Assembly (NCBI GenBank): GCA_004154925.1
Contig: QJNS01000137.1
Coordinates: 145,861-209,860, forward strand
Length of the DNA stretch: 64,000 nt
DNA from: Monosporascus cannonballus
Lineage: Eukaryota > Ascomycota > Sordariomycetes > Xylariales
Direction: 5' to 3'
Part shown: in pieces, positions 52,681 through 64,000 of the stretch
Layout of the letters: every line of letters begins with the position of its first letter
How positions within the stretch are numbered: position 1 is the stretch's first letter
Program-made: the position numbers and the translations under genes
Notes under the pieces: model-generated
The model's database searches: none
What the model was told of the DNA's origin: nothing
Seen by the model: only the letters and a program-made list of their open reading frames with translations

Positions 52681-52953
52681 ATGCACGCCCTCGCACTTCT
52701 CACAACCCTTGCTACTGCAGTCATCGGAGCGGACCCTATTCCTAGATTTGACGAGCACTTTGTGAGCGAAGACAGCGCCAAACAAGCGCCTGCCTTCAAC
52801 CTCTCTGCCTGCTGCTACCACCACAAACAGCTTCCTCGCGTCGGTACCCCCGGTAACGGTGGTTTGGCCTACTCCGCCCGTCGCACCTTCGATCACTTCA
52901 ACACCATCATTGTGAGACGGGATGACCATGGGTTCATTCCGAGAATTACATAG
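52681..52953 (+). CDS. Putative small secreted protein
   Basis: 90 residues. The N-terminus MHALALLTTLATAVIGA is a classic short signal peptide with a likely cleavage after Ala17, before DPIPRFDEHF. The mature part has two adjacent Cys (ACC), several His and no domain that I recognise. The frame is open upstream to an ATG at 52,477, but the start at 52,681 is preferred because only it places the hydrophobic stretch at the N-terminus; it is preceded by a C/T/A-rich leader. A GTGAGA at about 52,911 followed by TACATAG at 52,953 could be a very short intron that would change the C-terminus; I think it unlikely. The gene sits 0.9 kb from the mutated element and tail to tail with the next gene. 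Secreted effector is a possibility by position only; expression is unproven. Confidence 0.4.
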   Translation: MHALALLTTLATAVIGADPIPRFDEHFVSEDSAKQAPAFNLSACCYHHKQLPRVGTPGNGGLAYSARRTFDHFNTIIVRRDDHGFIPRIT

Positions 52954-53153
52954 AACTGCTATCTATACTATGAACAAGGTCGCGAACGGGGAAGCCTCGT
53001 TAAGTGTCGACATTGTATACTCGTTACATCATATCCTCCAATCATTACTCTCGTTTTTCCCACCCACCGTACCCTCCCAGTCACGGTCTCAACAAAGAAC
53101 AAAAAAACACAAACAAAAATAAGCCAGCAGAGAAGAGACAAAAGAAAAGTTCA

Positions 53154-56100
53154 TCAAACTTCCGTCTCGACATCCGGCTGCCGCCCGCTGAGCGAGCCCA
53201 TCTTCGTGGCCTTGCGCACGGCGAACGTGGCTTGGTCCTTAGCGAACTGAACGTTCCGCATGGGCCGCCACTGCATGAGCCCCCGCTGCTGGCGGTGCAG
53301 GTCGCGGCTGCGGGTCCTGTAGTCCTTGATGGCCTTGATAGGGTTCTTGCTGTCGGCCGATGTCGACATGCTCGTGCGCGCCGTGCCGTTCGTGTGCGCT
53401 CTCGTGAGCGGGTCGCCATCGCCGCCGTCATCGGGGCCGGCAGGAGGGTCTGTCGTCGCGTCCCTGATGCCGAGATCCGTCGACTCGTGCTCGATCCCGG
53501 GGCGGACATCTTCGCCGCCCTCCTCGGTACCGGATTCGGACGACAACTCCTCGTACTGGCCTTTTGGATCGACGTCCCCATGAGATTCTCGGCGTTTCAT
53601 CACCTCCGCCGGATCTATGCCGAAAGCGCCGCTCCAGTCGGTACCATCTTTGGACAGCCACTTCTTCTTGTCTTCCTCGGGGGCCGTTGCGAGGACGTCG
53701 CGGCCGTGGATGAGCGACTCCTCGTGTAATTTCTGCACGGTTGGTGGAACATCCTTGGTTACATCCTCCTGCCGGACCCCTTCCGCGAAGCAAGCCTCCC
53801 ATGTTTCGATGGTCTCACGGGAGTCATTGTCGCTTACGAAGCGGTAGTGGTCCCGGTCCGTGCCCGGCCTAAATCGTCCCCGAAACCGGAGCCGGCCCAC
53901 TTCCTCTATGTCAATATCCGGAACAGTGTGGTAGTTGGCCGGGGTGACGAAGTTCTGCGATAAACGGATGTCGTTGTCGCATTTCCAAATGGGAATATCG
54001 AAGTCCTTCTCTTCCGCATCCACCAGTTCCTGCAACCAAAAGGAAGCGAAATACTGAGCACGTCGATGGCCGCTGGTGTGGAATTCGAAGAACACTGGTG
54101 ATCTGTAGCGGTGGCGGACTGGTAGTCGTGGTCTTGGGTTGTTGGTAACACCGCTGATGTTCCATTCCAGGCCTTCGGCCTCCCGAGTGCATTGTTCTCG
54201 TTTGACTTTCGCAGAGCTGCCGCCTGTTCTCAACTTGAGCTTCACCTTACCAGACGATCCGGGGGCAAAGGTCGAGGTGATCTTGTCGGAGAGAAACTCG
54301 AAAGTTCCGACGTCCCAGCCGAGTTGTGACGGTGGCAATTTCAAATCTACTGACCGGAAGAGCAGCGAAATTCGAATACGGCCAAAGCCTATGCCACCAT
54401 CAAGAGGGTACCAGCGGGAGACCTGCGTACAAACTATTAACTTGCTACTTCGCCAACACAAGCTGCACGGAACTTACCTGACTGGACGTGTGCAAAATGT
54501 CGGAGAGTTTCAGCGGAACAACACCAATTATGGGGTCATGCTGCCTATTTCTCGAGTCGCGAACTGTAACTGTAACAATAGCAGATCTCCAGTCCCGTAC
54601 GAAACGTTCTGTACCAGCGTTAAAAACGGGTTTAGAAGAGACAACCTTGGTTCGAGTTTTGTAGACCTAAAATATCCCGTTAGCCTTAGTCAGAATCCAC
54701 ATAATATTTATTACTCACCAATTCGTCGTTGAGAAGGATTGTGCAGTACGCACTCGGCACCTTTTTGCTCGTCTCTTCCTTTATCTCACCGGCGTCTCGA
54801 GCAGGCTCGTATTCTCGACCTCCCTTGCGCTTTCCACCCTCAGATCCATACACATCCTCCAATTCGAGGCTGACAATCTGATGGACGATAACACTGACGA
54901 CACCAGAAGGCCAGAGAGGATCCGGAGGGGTATGTACAACAGCGTCTTCTTCTGCGTCTTGCGGAGTACCCTTATCGTCTTGTAGCTCCTTCTTATCACG
55001 AAGCTCCTTGGGCAGATTGACGTCTTTGTCATCAGTCCGCAGCGCCTCCCGGAATTGAGTCTTGCCGAAGAACCCAACCCCCCAATGAAGTTCTCCGGGC
55101 ATTGTGCTCTCAGCCTTGATCCCCCTTAGTTTTGAAACCTGCTGGTGCATCTTGCCAGGATGCTGGATAAGCTTTTGTAGGGAAAGCTCAACCTTGCCAA
55201 CCACGTCATCAGAGCTCGAGCGGTCGCTGTCCCAAAGCTCCAACGACAGCTGCTCGTCGACCTTGAGGAGATCGGGCGTAACGAGGATGGCGCAATTCTC
55301 CTCGAATATAGGATTGAGATCATCTTGAATAACGCGGGTACAATACATGGGCTTGCCAAACTTGGAATAGCTGACAGTGATGTAAGGATCCGAACCACCG
55401 CCCACGGATCCTCTGCGGTCCCGTTTCGAAAGGCCGGTGGCCTTGTGAATGTGGATGAACAGTACACCCAGCGCATTGATTTTCTTCTCCACATCGTCGC
55501 CCGCAAGTATCTTGCCCAGGTCAATCGTCATGGACTTAGGGGCAACGTACATCGAAGCGGCCGTCTTGATGGCCCAGTTGACGAAGTTAGAGATAACTGG
55601 AAGATTCAAGATGTTCACTCCCCCTTCGAACATTGGTGTACACCCAGCTTGGACCTTCGGAACACCCATTAGGGTAAAAGTTACGGCTTTTACGAAGGGC
55701 GGTTCCGGCGACATCTGGAGCCTTAGCCGTACTGTTCCAACGAGTCCGATCAACTCCGCCCCTATATGAGATTAGCAGATTGAGCACTAGGGTTCCCCGC
55801 AAGAACACTCACAAATAGGCAAAGGAACTCCAAACAACCCCTTGATACCCAGATAGAAGATCATCTGCATGCCCATATTCTGGGCCTTGGCAGACATGGA
55901 CTTTTCGCTCGGCTTGGCGTGATAGGCAAAAGAGACCTCTAAGTTGTAATAATCGCCGCCTTCCTCGTCAGCCTTCAATTCCTGGGGATCTTTCACCTTT
56001 TCGTGCTCTTCACGCATCTTATCCTTTATTTCTTTCATATGGGCATCAGGCAGGGCCCGGATACTCAGGATTCGGATCGGGTTATTTCCCTGGCTGATAT

Positions 56101-57082
56101 CGGCAACCTTGACGTTCTCGATGATGCCGGGAACCGAAGCTTGCATGACGTCCTGGCCTATGTCAGAACTAGAAAACCAAAGCCCAATCGCCTCATTCAC
56201 ATACTTCGAGCATATCTGCAACCGAGGAGAACAATTCAGGGTTAAGCAGGCCCCAGAAGATGGACAGAAACGTGTTCATCCATTCGACAGATTCGGGAAT
56301 CAAGTTCGCGGTGGCCATCTCGCCACGCTTCTGTTCACTAGACCACTCGATGTCCCGGCCCTGCCTAACCAGATCTTTCGTCCATAAGAAGACACCGGAG
56401 GCTATGCACATGGCAAGGGGGATCAAACCCAATAGTCTCCCCCCGAAGAGCTTGCCGATGAAAACGATGGCTAAGAAGACAGCGACGCAGAGGATGACAG
56501 CCCGCTGCTCAATGATGTCGTACATGGGGTCATAACTGACAGAGGGCGTAGGGTGAAACAGAATGTTCGTCTTCTCACCACGAATGGGCACGTCTGAAGT
56601 GGAACCGGTAGCGACGGGGTCAGGCGGCGCCGTGACATCTTGGTTGTACCTGTACTCTTCGCCCGATTGCGTGGGTTCCGTCCTGACGGTGGCGTCTTTC
56701 CCTAGATTCGCATTTGGTACAACGACCTAGAGGAGCTCACTGGTGAGTATGTACAACCCCGGGTAGAGAATACTGGGACGCGGAGTCGTATCTCACTTAC
56801 TTGAGGGTCCTCAACGGCCTTTACGAAATTGGCGTCGACATCTTCGATCTCAACCTCGTTGCCAGTGACGGGATCCGTAACAATTCTCCCTTTTCCCTTC
56901 TTTCTCCCAGTATCGTTCTGGTGTTCCTTGACACTTCCCTGCTCCTTCGCCTCGCGTTCTGCGTCGAGCTTGGCATCTCGGGCCGCCTTCTCTCTATCGA
57001 GACGGGCGGTAAATTCTTTGATATTAGGAACCCGGTTGAACGCAGAATAATGGCCTGGTACATGTTGTTCATCGGATGGCAT
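53154..57082 (-). CDS. mug190: Mug190-like SMP and C2-domain membrane protein
   Basis: Six exons (57,082-56,801; 56,726-56,205; 56,152-55,813; 55,761-54,719; 54,666-54,478; 54,422-53,154) joined by introns of 51-74 bases with GTAAGT, GTATGT or GTGAGT donors and TAG/CAG acceptors; all phases agree, giving 1,214 residues. An in-frame TAG at 57,103-57,101 lies upstream of the ATG. The order is a charged N-terminus (HVPGHYSAFNRVP), a hydrophobic hairpin at about 170-209, a synaptotagmin-like (SMP) lipid-transfer region at about 225-470, a C2 domain at about 476-584 with Asp residues in SDPY and WDSDRSSSDD, a second C2 at about 666-790, and an acidic, low-complexity C-terminus. This matches the fungal family of S. 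pombe Mug190, related to tricalbins and extended synaptotagmins, which bridge the endoplasmic reticulum and other membranes and move lipids. Calcium binding is inferred from the C2 residues. No stop or frameshift; the gene appears intact. Confidence 0.9.
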
Positions 57083-57103
57083 GTTAGTCCAGTAGACACC
57101 CTA

Positions 57104-59829
57104 GTCACGTACTCGGAAGATATGGCGAGATACTACAAGCTGGAAGACGTCATTCCCCAGGCAGGAGACAGTTTGCTGGTATTGCTTTGATCCCGTTTCC
57201 CCCCTACTTACAGTGGACGATGGTGACAAAGACAACACAACAAAAAGAAATAGGAGGGATTCAAGGTGCAAGGTGAAATTTGCAGAGGTCAGGGCGAGAG
57301 ACTATGGTAAGAATGTGGTTAAGGGGGTTGGAAAGGGTGTGTCTAGAAGATAATGTCGTTCCGACTAGCTTGCGAACTATTTCCCGGCCGATCGCATCCT
57401 GACGTTACATTGTCCAAGGCTATTGCATCACTCGACCATCGTTAGGTCCTGGAAAAACCCCTTGGTATGATTCAAGCTGGTAAAGAATAGTGCGAGCTTT
57501 GTGGCAGCCACGCATGGTCGCTTCGATGTATGACGTAGCCAGGTAGTCTACATGCATGTAGCGTAGCTTGAAACGGCCCCCAGAGAGGTGGGGGCCAGCT
57601 GGGGTACCAGGTGCAGGGACGCAGTGCGTACATACTCAGTACAGGCATTGGCCAGCTGGAGACAGGGGATCTTCCGATTAAGCTTGCCAAGCTTGAGAAG
57701 ACCCAGAGCCCTCGAAAATCCATGGACGATCTACTATCTCTCTAGTGTCGTTAAAACACTCTTGTATCATGCACAAACCGGAACATGTGTAGAGGTGTTG
57801 ATGTCTTCTAACTGGGTACTTCATACTTATATAGGGATCTGTTTTCGTTGAATACTACTCCTACTATCTGGTCCCCATCAAAACCTTAGACTACCTAGTG
57901 GAACCTACCCTTTTCTGGCTTTATGTCTGTCTACACGAAGCAATGTCCCCATGCATGCTTCTAGCCGCCCCCGATAAAGGAGAAGACGGCAGGTGGTATG
58001 GGATCTTCGATTGGGACGGATCAAGTTTTGAGATCAAGACTTCCATGTCTTGATTTTTGAATCAATCTTGAAAAAGCAGAGAAAGCTATCACTTCTCACC
58101 CCGCCCCTCCTCTGGGTGCGATGCGCTCCCTCCCTCCCTTTCCGCGAATCCCCGGCAACCGGGCTGCTAAAAGGAGGGTGCTAAGATCTACGACTGGGAT
58201 GCCATCGTACGTCACCAGGCGGTCTTGGCCGATCTGGAATGCGACCCCTATCAAATTTTTCTGCTTTCACTGTCATATCGATGGCTATGCATTTACTTTT
58301 ACTAGTCTCGAGTGCACTTTCTTCCGGGAGTGAGGTCCTTTGACAATCGCCATCATGCCTCCATGCGCAAAGCATCTGGTCGGTAAATAAATCTTGATCA
58401 TATCTTCTAGATGATCACAAGGTGTCAACACCAACAATTTTTAACAGCTGCTAATCGGTGCCTTGTATGAAATACCCTCGTTTTCACGTAATAAGCCTGC
58501 GAACGGAATGAACGAGGGTTATTGTGTCGAAAATCCCGTTCCTTTAAAACCGATTTCCGTATTTGGATCTTGGTCCGTTTTAAATAAGAAGGTTTTGGTA
58601 CTTCCTAGTTAAGAAAGTAAAAATAAATGCATTATACGTCCCGTATATATTTTTTAGATAATAATTTCCGATGTTCCACGCGGATTAGTGTTTTTATAAC
58701 TATTTATTAATTTATATATAGAATAAAAAGTTTGTTTATATATCAAATTTTTAAAGTCTTAATATTTATTTAAATATATATATATAATTTTATTAAGTTT
58801 ATTATTGTGTATTTTTTTCGTACGATTATTTTTATTTATTTATTTATTCGTTTAGTAGGCAGAGACAGCCGCTAAGCATCACCTTTATATACTATCTTGG
58901 TTCCTATACTAATACGAGATTGCAAAATAATTTTGTACAATGTCCCCGGGCCCCCCGGCGGCAGTGCTACTTATGTTACTGATTTATTATAGCATAATAT
59001 CACCAAGCTCCAACAGAAGCAGCAAGCGTCAGGCTGATAGCTTTACCGCTAGGTGCCTAGGCTCCGTAAGGCAGGCCATAATATGGTTTATATCATGCCT
59101 TGATTGTCAGGTGTTGTTGGGGGGTCGGAGTGACAAGGTAACCCATATATTGAGAAGAGTCTGAAACCTGACCTTCCCCTCCATTTCTGGGGAGAAACCG
59201 CCCATACATACAGCCGACCGCCGCATCGAGCTCGTGACGTAGCCCTGACGCGTATATCCTTCGCACTTCACATTGTTACACAGGTAAGATTAACTCCTCA
59301 TTGGAATTACGTTTAGAAGAAGGATAAGGCTGTGGATAGAACTGTCGCGCCAATTTGATAGCTAGTCGCAGAATCCAAAAGCATCGGCAAACTGTTCCAG
59401 GAACTTATTATGGTCACGGTCTATTTTTATCTCTTATATAGAGTAGCATTCTGTCATGAGTCTCAGGTTACAAGTGCCAGTCAGGAGCTAAATTAAGTAT
59501 TCGATTGGGCGTATCATTCCGCCAAGTTCTTCACCCAATTATGCATGCAACCCTTTCCAGGCCTCTGGTTTCGGTCAAACAAGCACATAATTTGTCAACC
59601 GACCGAGACTCCTGTTACGAAAGTCTACTGCCACTTGAGCTTGCGTATAGTACCTCCCCGTTCTGGGCACCGCCCACAAATTTGCTGTCACTCTCCGAAT
59701 ATTTAAATGACCTCTCGTTAAACCCTTTTCCCTTTCCGTAACCCTTGGTTTCTTTCCACGTTATTGGACTTAGTTACACAAGTCTCGCGATGTGCATTCC
59801 GCTACTATATCTACCATATTCCGAAGATT
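57104..59829. other. Intergenic region between divergent genes
   Basis: 2.7 kb between the start of the Mug190-like gene and the membrane-protein locus, so it should hold both promoters. Ordinary composition except an AT-rich patch at about 58,590-58,870. Short frames such as 57,588-57,851 and 58,940-59,164 show no recognisable family. No promoter motif is clear enough to list. Confidence 0.55.
58471..58523. repeat. Short inverted repeat (hairpin)
   Basis: aataccctcgtt (58,471-58,482) and aacgagggttatt (58,511-58,523) can pair over about 12 bases with one bulge, leaving a 28-base loop. It lies at the left edge of the AT-rich patch; it may be a remnant of a small element or a coincidence. Confidence 0.45.
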
Positions 59830-61893
59830 ATGTCGACATCACCAGAATCCCTCCTTCCGGAGAGACCCGTTCCTCCAAGGAAGCAAGATCCGGCTCACAG
59901 GCTATTAAAGTACATTTCCCAATTCTGGATCCAAGGTCCTAAAGCAAACTGGAAAGACGTGCGGTCAATGACATGGTCACAGGCCGGGTTTCGGTTCCTA
60001 ATGTTCGTTTGGTTGGGGGGTTAGCTTTTACTCTCTGTCTCATAATCAGCATGGTACGCCCTTCCTGGATTTCCGCCACCGGCTGCAATCCAGATGGCTC
60101 ATTTAGTACATTCGATTCCGCGTATAGTTGGTGGGCACCAGCGAGTTTCTTCCAGATTACAGTGGGCTTCGGCTCCCTAACATTTACAGAAGCTAAGGTG
60201 GTAAAGGTGACATGGGATGTCGTAAGTTGCAGCTACATGTCTAAGTTTAAAGAAAGTGACTTGATCGAGACGTGTATATTTTAGGTTGTCGGCCGATCTG
60301 GCCAGAGTCTCCTTGCCTATATCTCCTGGAGGGCAATTTCGGACTATGTTGCGTCATCGATAGTTTACACGCCCATAACATATGCAACGTTCTTTACCGT
60401 CTATCTCGAGGGCGAGCCAAATATCTTCTCGATATTTCGGCTGACCAAGGATATCTGTTATAGCCGTAGACTAAAATCCAGAATTGCCATGACTTTCATG
60501 ATCATCTCGATGGGGTTTATTCTCGCATGGCTGACATTAGCCAGTTCCATGACTGGCTACACCCCAACCGTTCGCCCTTTTGTCAAAGAAAAAGGTGGTA
60601 ATTTGGTCCCATTTGCGAGTTTCTGTCCGCTAGCATATATCATCCATGACGGATGGAGACTTAATCGATCCGGAGACTACTTAATCCCTTACTACGGCTC
60701 CTACAACTACGAGGCAGGGGAATATTGGAGTAAGTGTAATGTCGACGACATAATAGATCGCTGTGCTAACAATGCCCAGACTCCCTTCTGAATCAGAACA
60801 CCCTATACACCTCGTGGCCATTGCTTCTTCTCAGGTTATATTTCCCTAGTGGACCTGGAACCCGATGATCCTTGCTATTGGCAGTCTCGAGTGGTTCACT
60901 GTAAGAATCCGCACGGATATCGAACAACCTTATAATAAATTACTTGGCTTCCTTACTAATGGCACAATAGGTATTGAGACTTATGGTTCAGACGGCACAA
61001 ATAACACGCAATCCACTTTTTTGAATACCGATCTCCCTGCACCAACATTAAACATAACGGCATTTTTTCAATTTGCCCCAAGGCCCGGAAGCGATGACTA
61101 CGATGCAACATATGGCGAGATATATATTACAAGTAACAAGAAAATCGCCTCTTACGGTTCCTTCAATAATACATACAGCTATACATACATTCAAGCTAAT
61201 GGAAGCTGCCAGCCCAACCCGGACAATACCGGTGACTTGGTGGGTCTTTCGCTGTGTGGGCTATTGCTATAGTTATAGGTGCCCGCTAACTCCTCCATTA
61301 GAAATACAAATGGGCTTTCTCATTCATTCAGCTTTTTATTGCGACTCTACTTCTTCCGATATAGACGATCGGCACTTATATCATGTGGCTGCAAAGTCAT
61401 ATCAAACTACTTCTGCTCGGCCTCCATGAAGTCCCCAAAGGATGGAAATGCGTTATGCTTCTTGGAGAGGCAATGAGAAAAGAGTTGACGGAAGCCGGAG
61501 CTGAATTGGATATTATCAATCATCGACAGCTTAAGGATGAAATCAAGAACCGATTGCAAGGTGGAACTACCATGTTCCACAGCATTCCCAGGCCACATAA
61601 TGACAACTATCAACATGGCCTTCGTGACAGGTCCAGGAAAAAACGTGTGGTGGTATGCTGCGTTGGCAGCACTTGGTCTTACGCTTAGTACTGGACCGCT
61701 GTGGTGGTGGCCGTCCTACGACAACTCTGCTGGCATGCGATTCTTCGCCCGGTGGCTATTAATCTTCAACTTCGGACTAGTTCTTACGATAGTCATGTTT
61801 CAGAGCCAAAGGGGCAGGCTATTCGTCACCTTTTGGCTTTTTCTAGTCGCTGTGGGAGTTGGCTTATTCGCGGTTGGATTTATCTATATATAG
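59830..61893 (+). pseudogene. Polytopic membrane protein gene of unknown function, apparently broken
   Basis: Exons inferred at 59,830-60,221, 60,285-60,729, 60,835-60,900, 60,971-61,239, 61,302-61,560 and 61,631-61,893; introns of 62-105 bases, mostly GTAAGT/GTAAGA donors, compatible phases. With one base restored the length would be about 564 residues. About seven hydrophobic segments; a luminal loop with several N-glycosylation sites (NNT, NIT, NGS) and a cytosolic EAMRKEL helix. It resembles a family of uncharacterised Pezizomycotina membrane proteins (WWAPASFFQI, TWDVVVGRSGQ, SSMTGY, NGSCQP, KWAFSFIQLF motifs). Lesions: the first frame stops at 60,022-60,024 after a six-G run (60,015-60,020), where one more G would keep the first membrane helix open; and TAG at 61,362-61,364 stands where the family usually has Trp. 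A weak intron (60,003-60,049 or 59,994-60,049) could bypass the first, and the acceptor ending at 61,364 the second, but each would delete a membrane helix. Confidence 0.65.
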
Positions 61894-62579
61894 CGCTATT
61901 GCTAGTCATGCAATAGCGACGTCACTTTTGCGACAGCTTAAACGAGTCTAGGCAGCATAGATACAGGTAGCTTTAGGTTTAATTAGTAGGTCGTTAAGTA
62001 TTAAAAAGTTGGCCAGGCGTCTTTTAGAATTTAGAAGAATGGCTATACGGCCAAAAATGAAACAAAAGGCTTCATCTTTCTAAAGGACTGCTTTGTCTTC
62101 GGAGGCTTGTAATGGAAAGAATGGAGGCACGTAATTATAAGATGACAATCAGCGGCTTATTTACACCTTGACTAAAACATGACTATTGTTAGCTACGGAG
62201 CCCTTGGAATGATTTTCACTAGGCCGGTATATCAGGCTTGAGAACATCCGCTATCTATTGCTCATGCCTACTAGCAGGTGTACATTCACCTGCAAGTGCT
62301 TACCAGAGTATGTTCAAGAACAATGCCCCCGTTTAAGCATAGGCAATAAAGAACGAAGATTATTGCATTGATCTTGTCACAGTTAGGCTGATCGCGAGAA
62401 AAAGTTGCATAAAGTGTGAGAAGTGATAATTGTCTTAGTAGAATTCAGCTCTAGGGAGCTATAGCTAGGAAGCTCTCTATATACTGTGAACGCGCCGGAA
62501 CAAGGTTTTTCCAAGGTGCTATGGAGCTTAATAATTAACATAGATACCCCTTTTCTACGATATACCCCCTAAATAAGAA
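61894..62579. other. 3' flank of the membrane-protein locus
   Basis: Ordinary-composition DNA with no recognised gene, fading into AT-rich sequence at about 62,580. Confidence 0.6.
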
Positions 62580-63764
62580 AAAAAAATGCATTCTTAAATC
62601 TGTTTATCGTATTTTTTATAATTTCTAAATAATCGTTATAATAAAAGAAAATAACGTAATTAATGAATATACTTAATAAAAAATTACAATTATGTTTTTT
62701 TCCTTTATTATAATCGTAATAATAGATATCTAAATAATAAATTTATGTTTTACGCTTTATATATTTATTTTTGTATTATTTTCGGATATTAAAAATCTTT
62801 TTCCTATTATTTTTGATTTATAAAATAATTTCGTAAACGCCTTAAATTAAGCAAAAATTATTTATAACGTTAACATTTAAAATAAAATTATTATTATTAT
62901 TACTATTATTAAAAATAAATACTTTTTTTATTTATTATATATACGTTATATATATTTTAAATTATTCAATATATAAATTTATATTTGTAGTAAATATTAA
63001 TAATAATTATAATATAAATTTTTTACTTTTTTAATAATGTTTTGCAAGTTTATTAACGATAATTATAATAACTATTTTCTTCATATTTAACATATGAATA
63101 TCGCTCGTATTTATATTATATATACTATATTAAAACCGCCGTTAATATTATTATTCTTATCGTAAATTCTAGAAAATGAAAAAAAAACGCTTTTATTTCG
63201 TTTACGTTCGTTTTCGTTCTTATTATACTTACGTCCGTATTTGCTACGCCGGTTTTCGTTAACTCTTACGCGCCTGTTTCGCTAGCGTCCTATACGTAAT
63301 ATATATTACGTTAAATCTTATTTCGAATATTTACGTTTTACGTTCGTAAACCGTTTGAATAACGCATATTATAATATTACCGTAAATAATCGTTATTAAC
63401 GTTACGCTTGTAAGTACACTTACGTTTTAATATACGTAATTTTATATTTTTTAAAAAAATTTATTAACCGCTAATCGTAATTTTGCCGTTATTTACTCTA
63501 TTATAATACGTTTTGTAAAAATTTTCGAAAATAACGTTCTTTATTATATATATTTTTTATTTTTTATTTTTATTTATATATTTTAAAAACATTATTTGTC
63601 GTAATTATAAAAGGTAAATTGTTTTTAAGTAATTATTAGTATAATTACTTTTAAAACAAATTAAAAAAATAATAAGTACGTTTATTAAAAAAATATGCTC
63701 ATTAATAATACAGCATTTATATATGGGCAAATACTAATTTTAATTTAAGAAATTTTAAATTTCT
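62580..63764. other. AT-rich RIP-like DNA
   Basis: Second mutated block. C residues are nearly all in CpG (63,180-63,420 is especially rich in tacg and ttcg). No gene or repeat edge recognised. Confidence 0.6.
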
Positions 63765-63769
63765 TTTAT

Positions 63770-63870
63770 GAGATAAGCGAGAGTGCGATGCTAACCACAA
63801 GATCAAAAGATCAACAATTCCAAACCCCAATCGGGATTTGAGCACTCAAATCCACCTTATAAGAGCGCAT
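63770..63870 (-). repeat. Dispersed repeat of about 105 bp, copy B
   Basis: The reverse complement matches 28,905-29,010. This copy keeps ordinary composition (ccccaatcgggatttgagca), so it is little mutated although it lies in AT-rich DNA. Confidence 0.6.
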
Positions 63871-63908
63871 ACAACAAGCCTTCAGCTACATTACATTTTT
63901 TTATAAAC

Positions 63909-63909
<1 letters not shown>

Positions 63910-64000
<91 letters not shown>
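63910..64000. repeat. TAA microsatellite running off the window
   Basis: At least 30 perfect trinucleotide units, continuing beyond the right edge. Confidence 0.97.

Noticed and set aside
53004..53729. Plus-strand open frame of 241 codons.
   Set aside because: Lies wholly opposite the last exon of the Mug190-like gene, whose codon pattern and family match are clear; it is a shadow frame.
58940..59164. 74-residue plus frame starting MSPGPPAAVLLMLL with a hydrophobic N-terminus.
   Set aside because: No family recognised, no supporting splice or neighbour evidence; the hydrophobic stretch alone does not support a gene.
60730..60779. A textbook small intron (GTAAGT, CTAAC, CAG) in the membrane-protein gene.
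   Set aside because: Using the acceptor at 60,779 leads to a stop before the next conserved block; the acceptor at 60,834 keeps the frame and fits the following exons better. Alternative splicing cannot be excluded.
63910..64000. Could the terminal TAA array be a telomere or contig-end artefact?
   Set aside because: It is not a TTAGGG-type repeat, and a shorter TAA array exists at 40,622; a simple microsatellite is enough explanation.

Overview
The window looks like a chromosome segment from a filamentous ascomycete (Pezizomycotina). The evidence is spliceosomal introns of about 50-75 bases with GTAAGT/GTATGT-type donors, a fungal-specific lipid-transfer/C2 protein gene, and large AT-rich blocks with the signature of repeat-induced point mutation (RIP). 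In the AT-rich blocks, CpA and TpG are scarce and paired repeat copies differ almost only by C-to-T and G-to-A changes. I do not name a species.

Positions 1 to about 51,780 are an AT-rich, essentially gene-free block of nested, mutated transposable elements. I could set exact ends and target-site duplications (TSDs) for most of them. (1) A Ty3-type LTR retrotransposon lies at 2,697-15,604 (+, TSD ataat); a second, reversed copy lies at 43,152-48,756 (TSD attat). (2) A different LTR retrotransposon in minus orientation, 5,805-13,129 (418-bp LTRs, TSD ggtaa), sits inside the pol gene of the first copy. It carries an extra coding remnant on the opposite strand. (3) A third LTR retrotransposon lies at 18,199-25,117 (+). 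(4) A related solo LTR lies at 16,816-17,231. (5) Two copies of a roughly 475-bp miniature element with about 124-bp direct terminal repeats (TRIM-like) lie at 16,132-16,605 and, inverted, at 39,200-39,676. (6) A hAT-like DNA element with 11-bp inverted ends and an 8-bp TSD spans 37,497-51,779. It contains the second TRIM copy and the second LTR retrotransposon; without them it would be about 8.2 kb. The non-mutated islet just left of it (about 37,146-37,496) is therefore probably the displaced flank of the gene-bearing DNA that resumes at 51,780.

Positions 51,780 to about 62,580 are a normal-composition island. It holds a possible small secreted protein (52,681-52,953), an apparently intact six-exon gene for a Mug190-like SMP/C2-domain membrane protein (57,082 to 53,154, minus strand, 1,214 residues), and a six-exon gene for a polytopic membrane protein (59,830-61,893) that appears broken by a one-base frameshift and a TGG-to-TAG nonsense codon. 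From about 62,580 the sequence returns to AT-rich DNA and ends in a TAA microsatellite that runs off the window.

No tRNA, rRNA, CRISPR or operon-like structure is supported. The genes do not form an evident pathway. The main interest is the layered transposon history and how mutation stops or leaks at the edges of the gene island.
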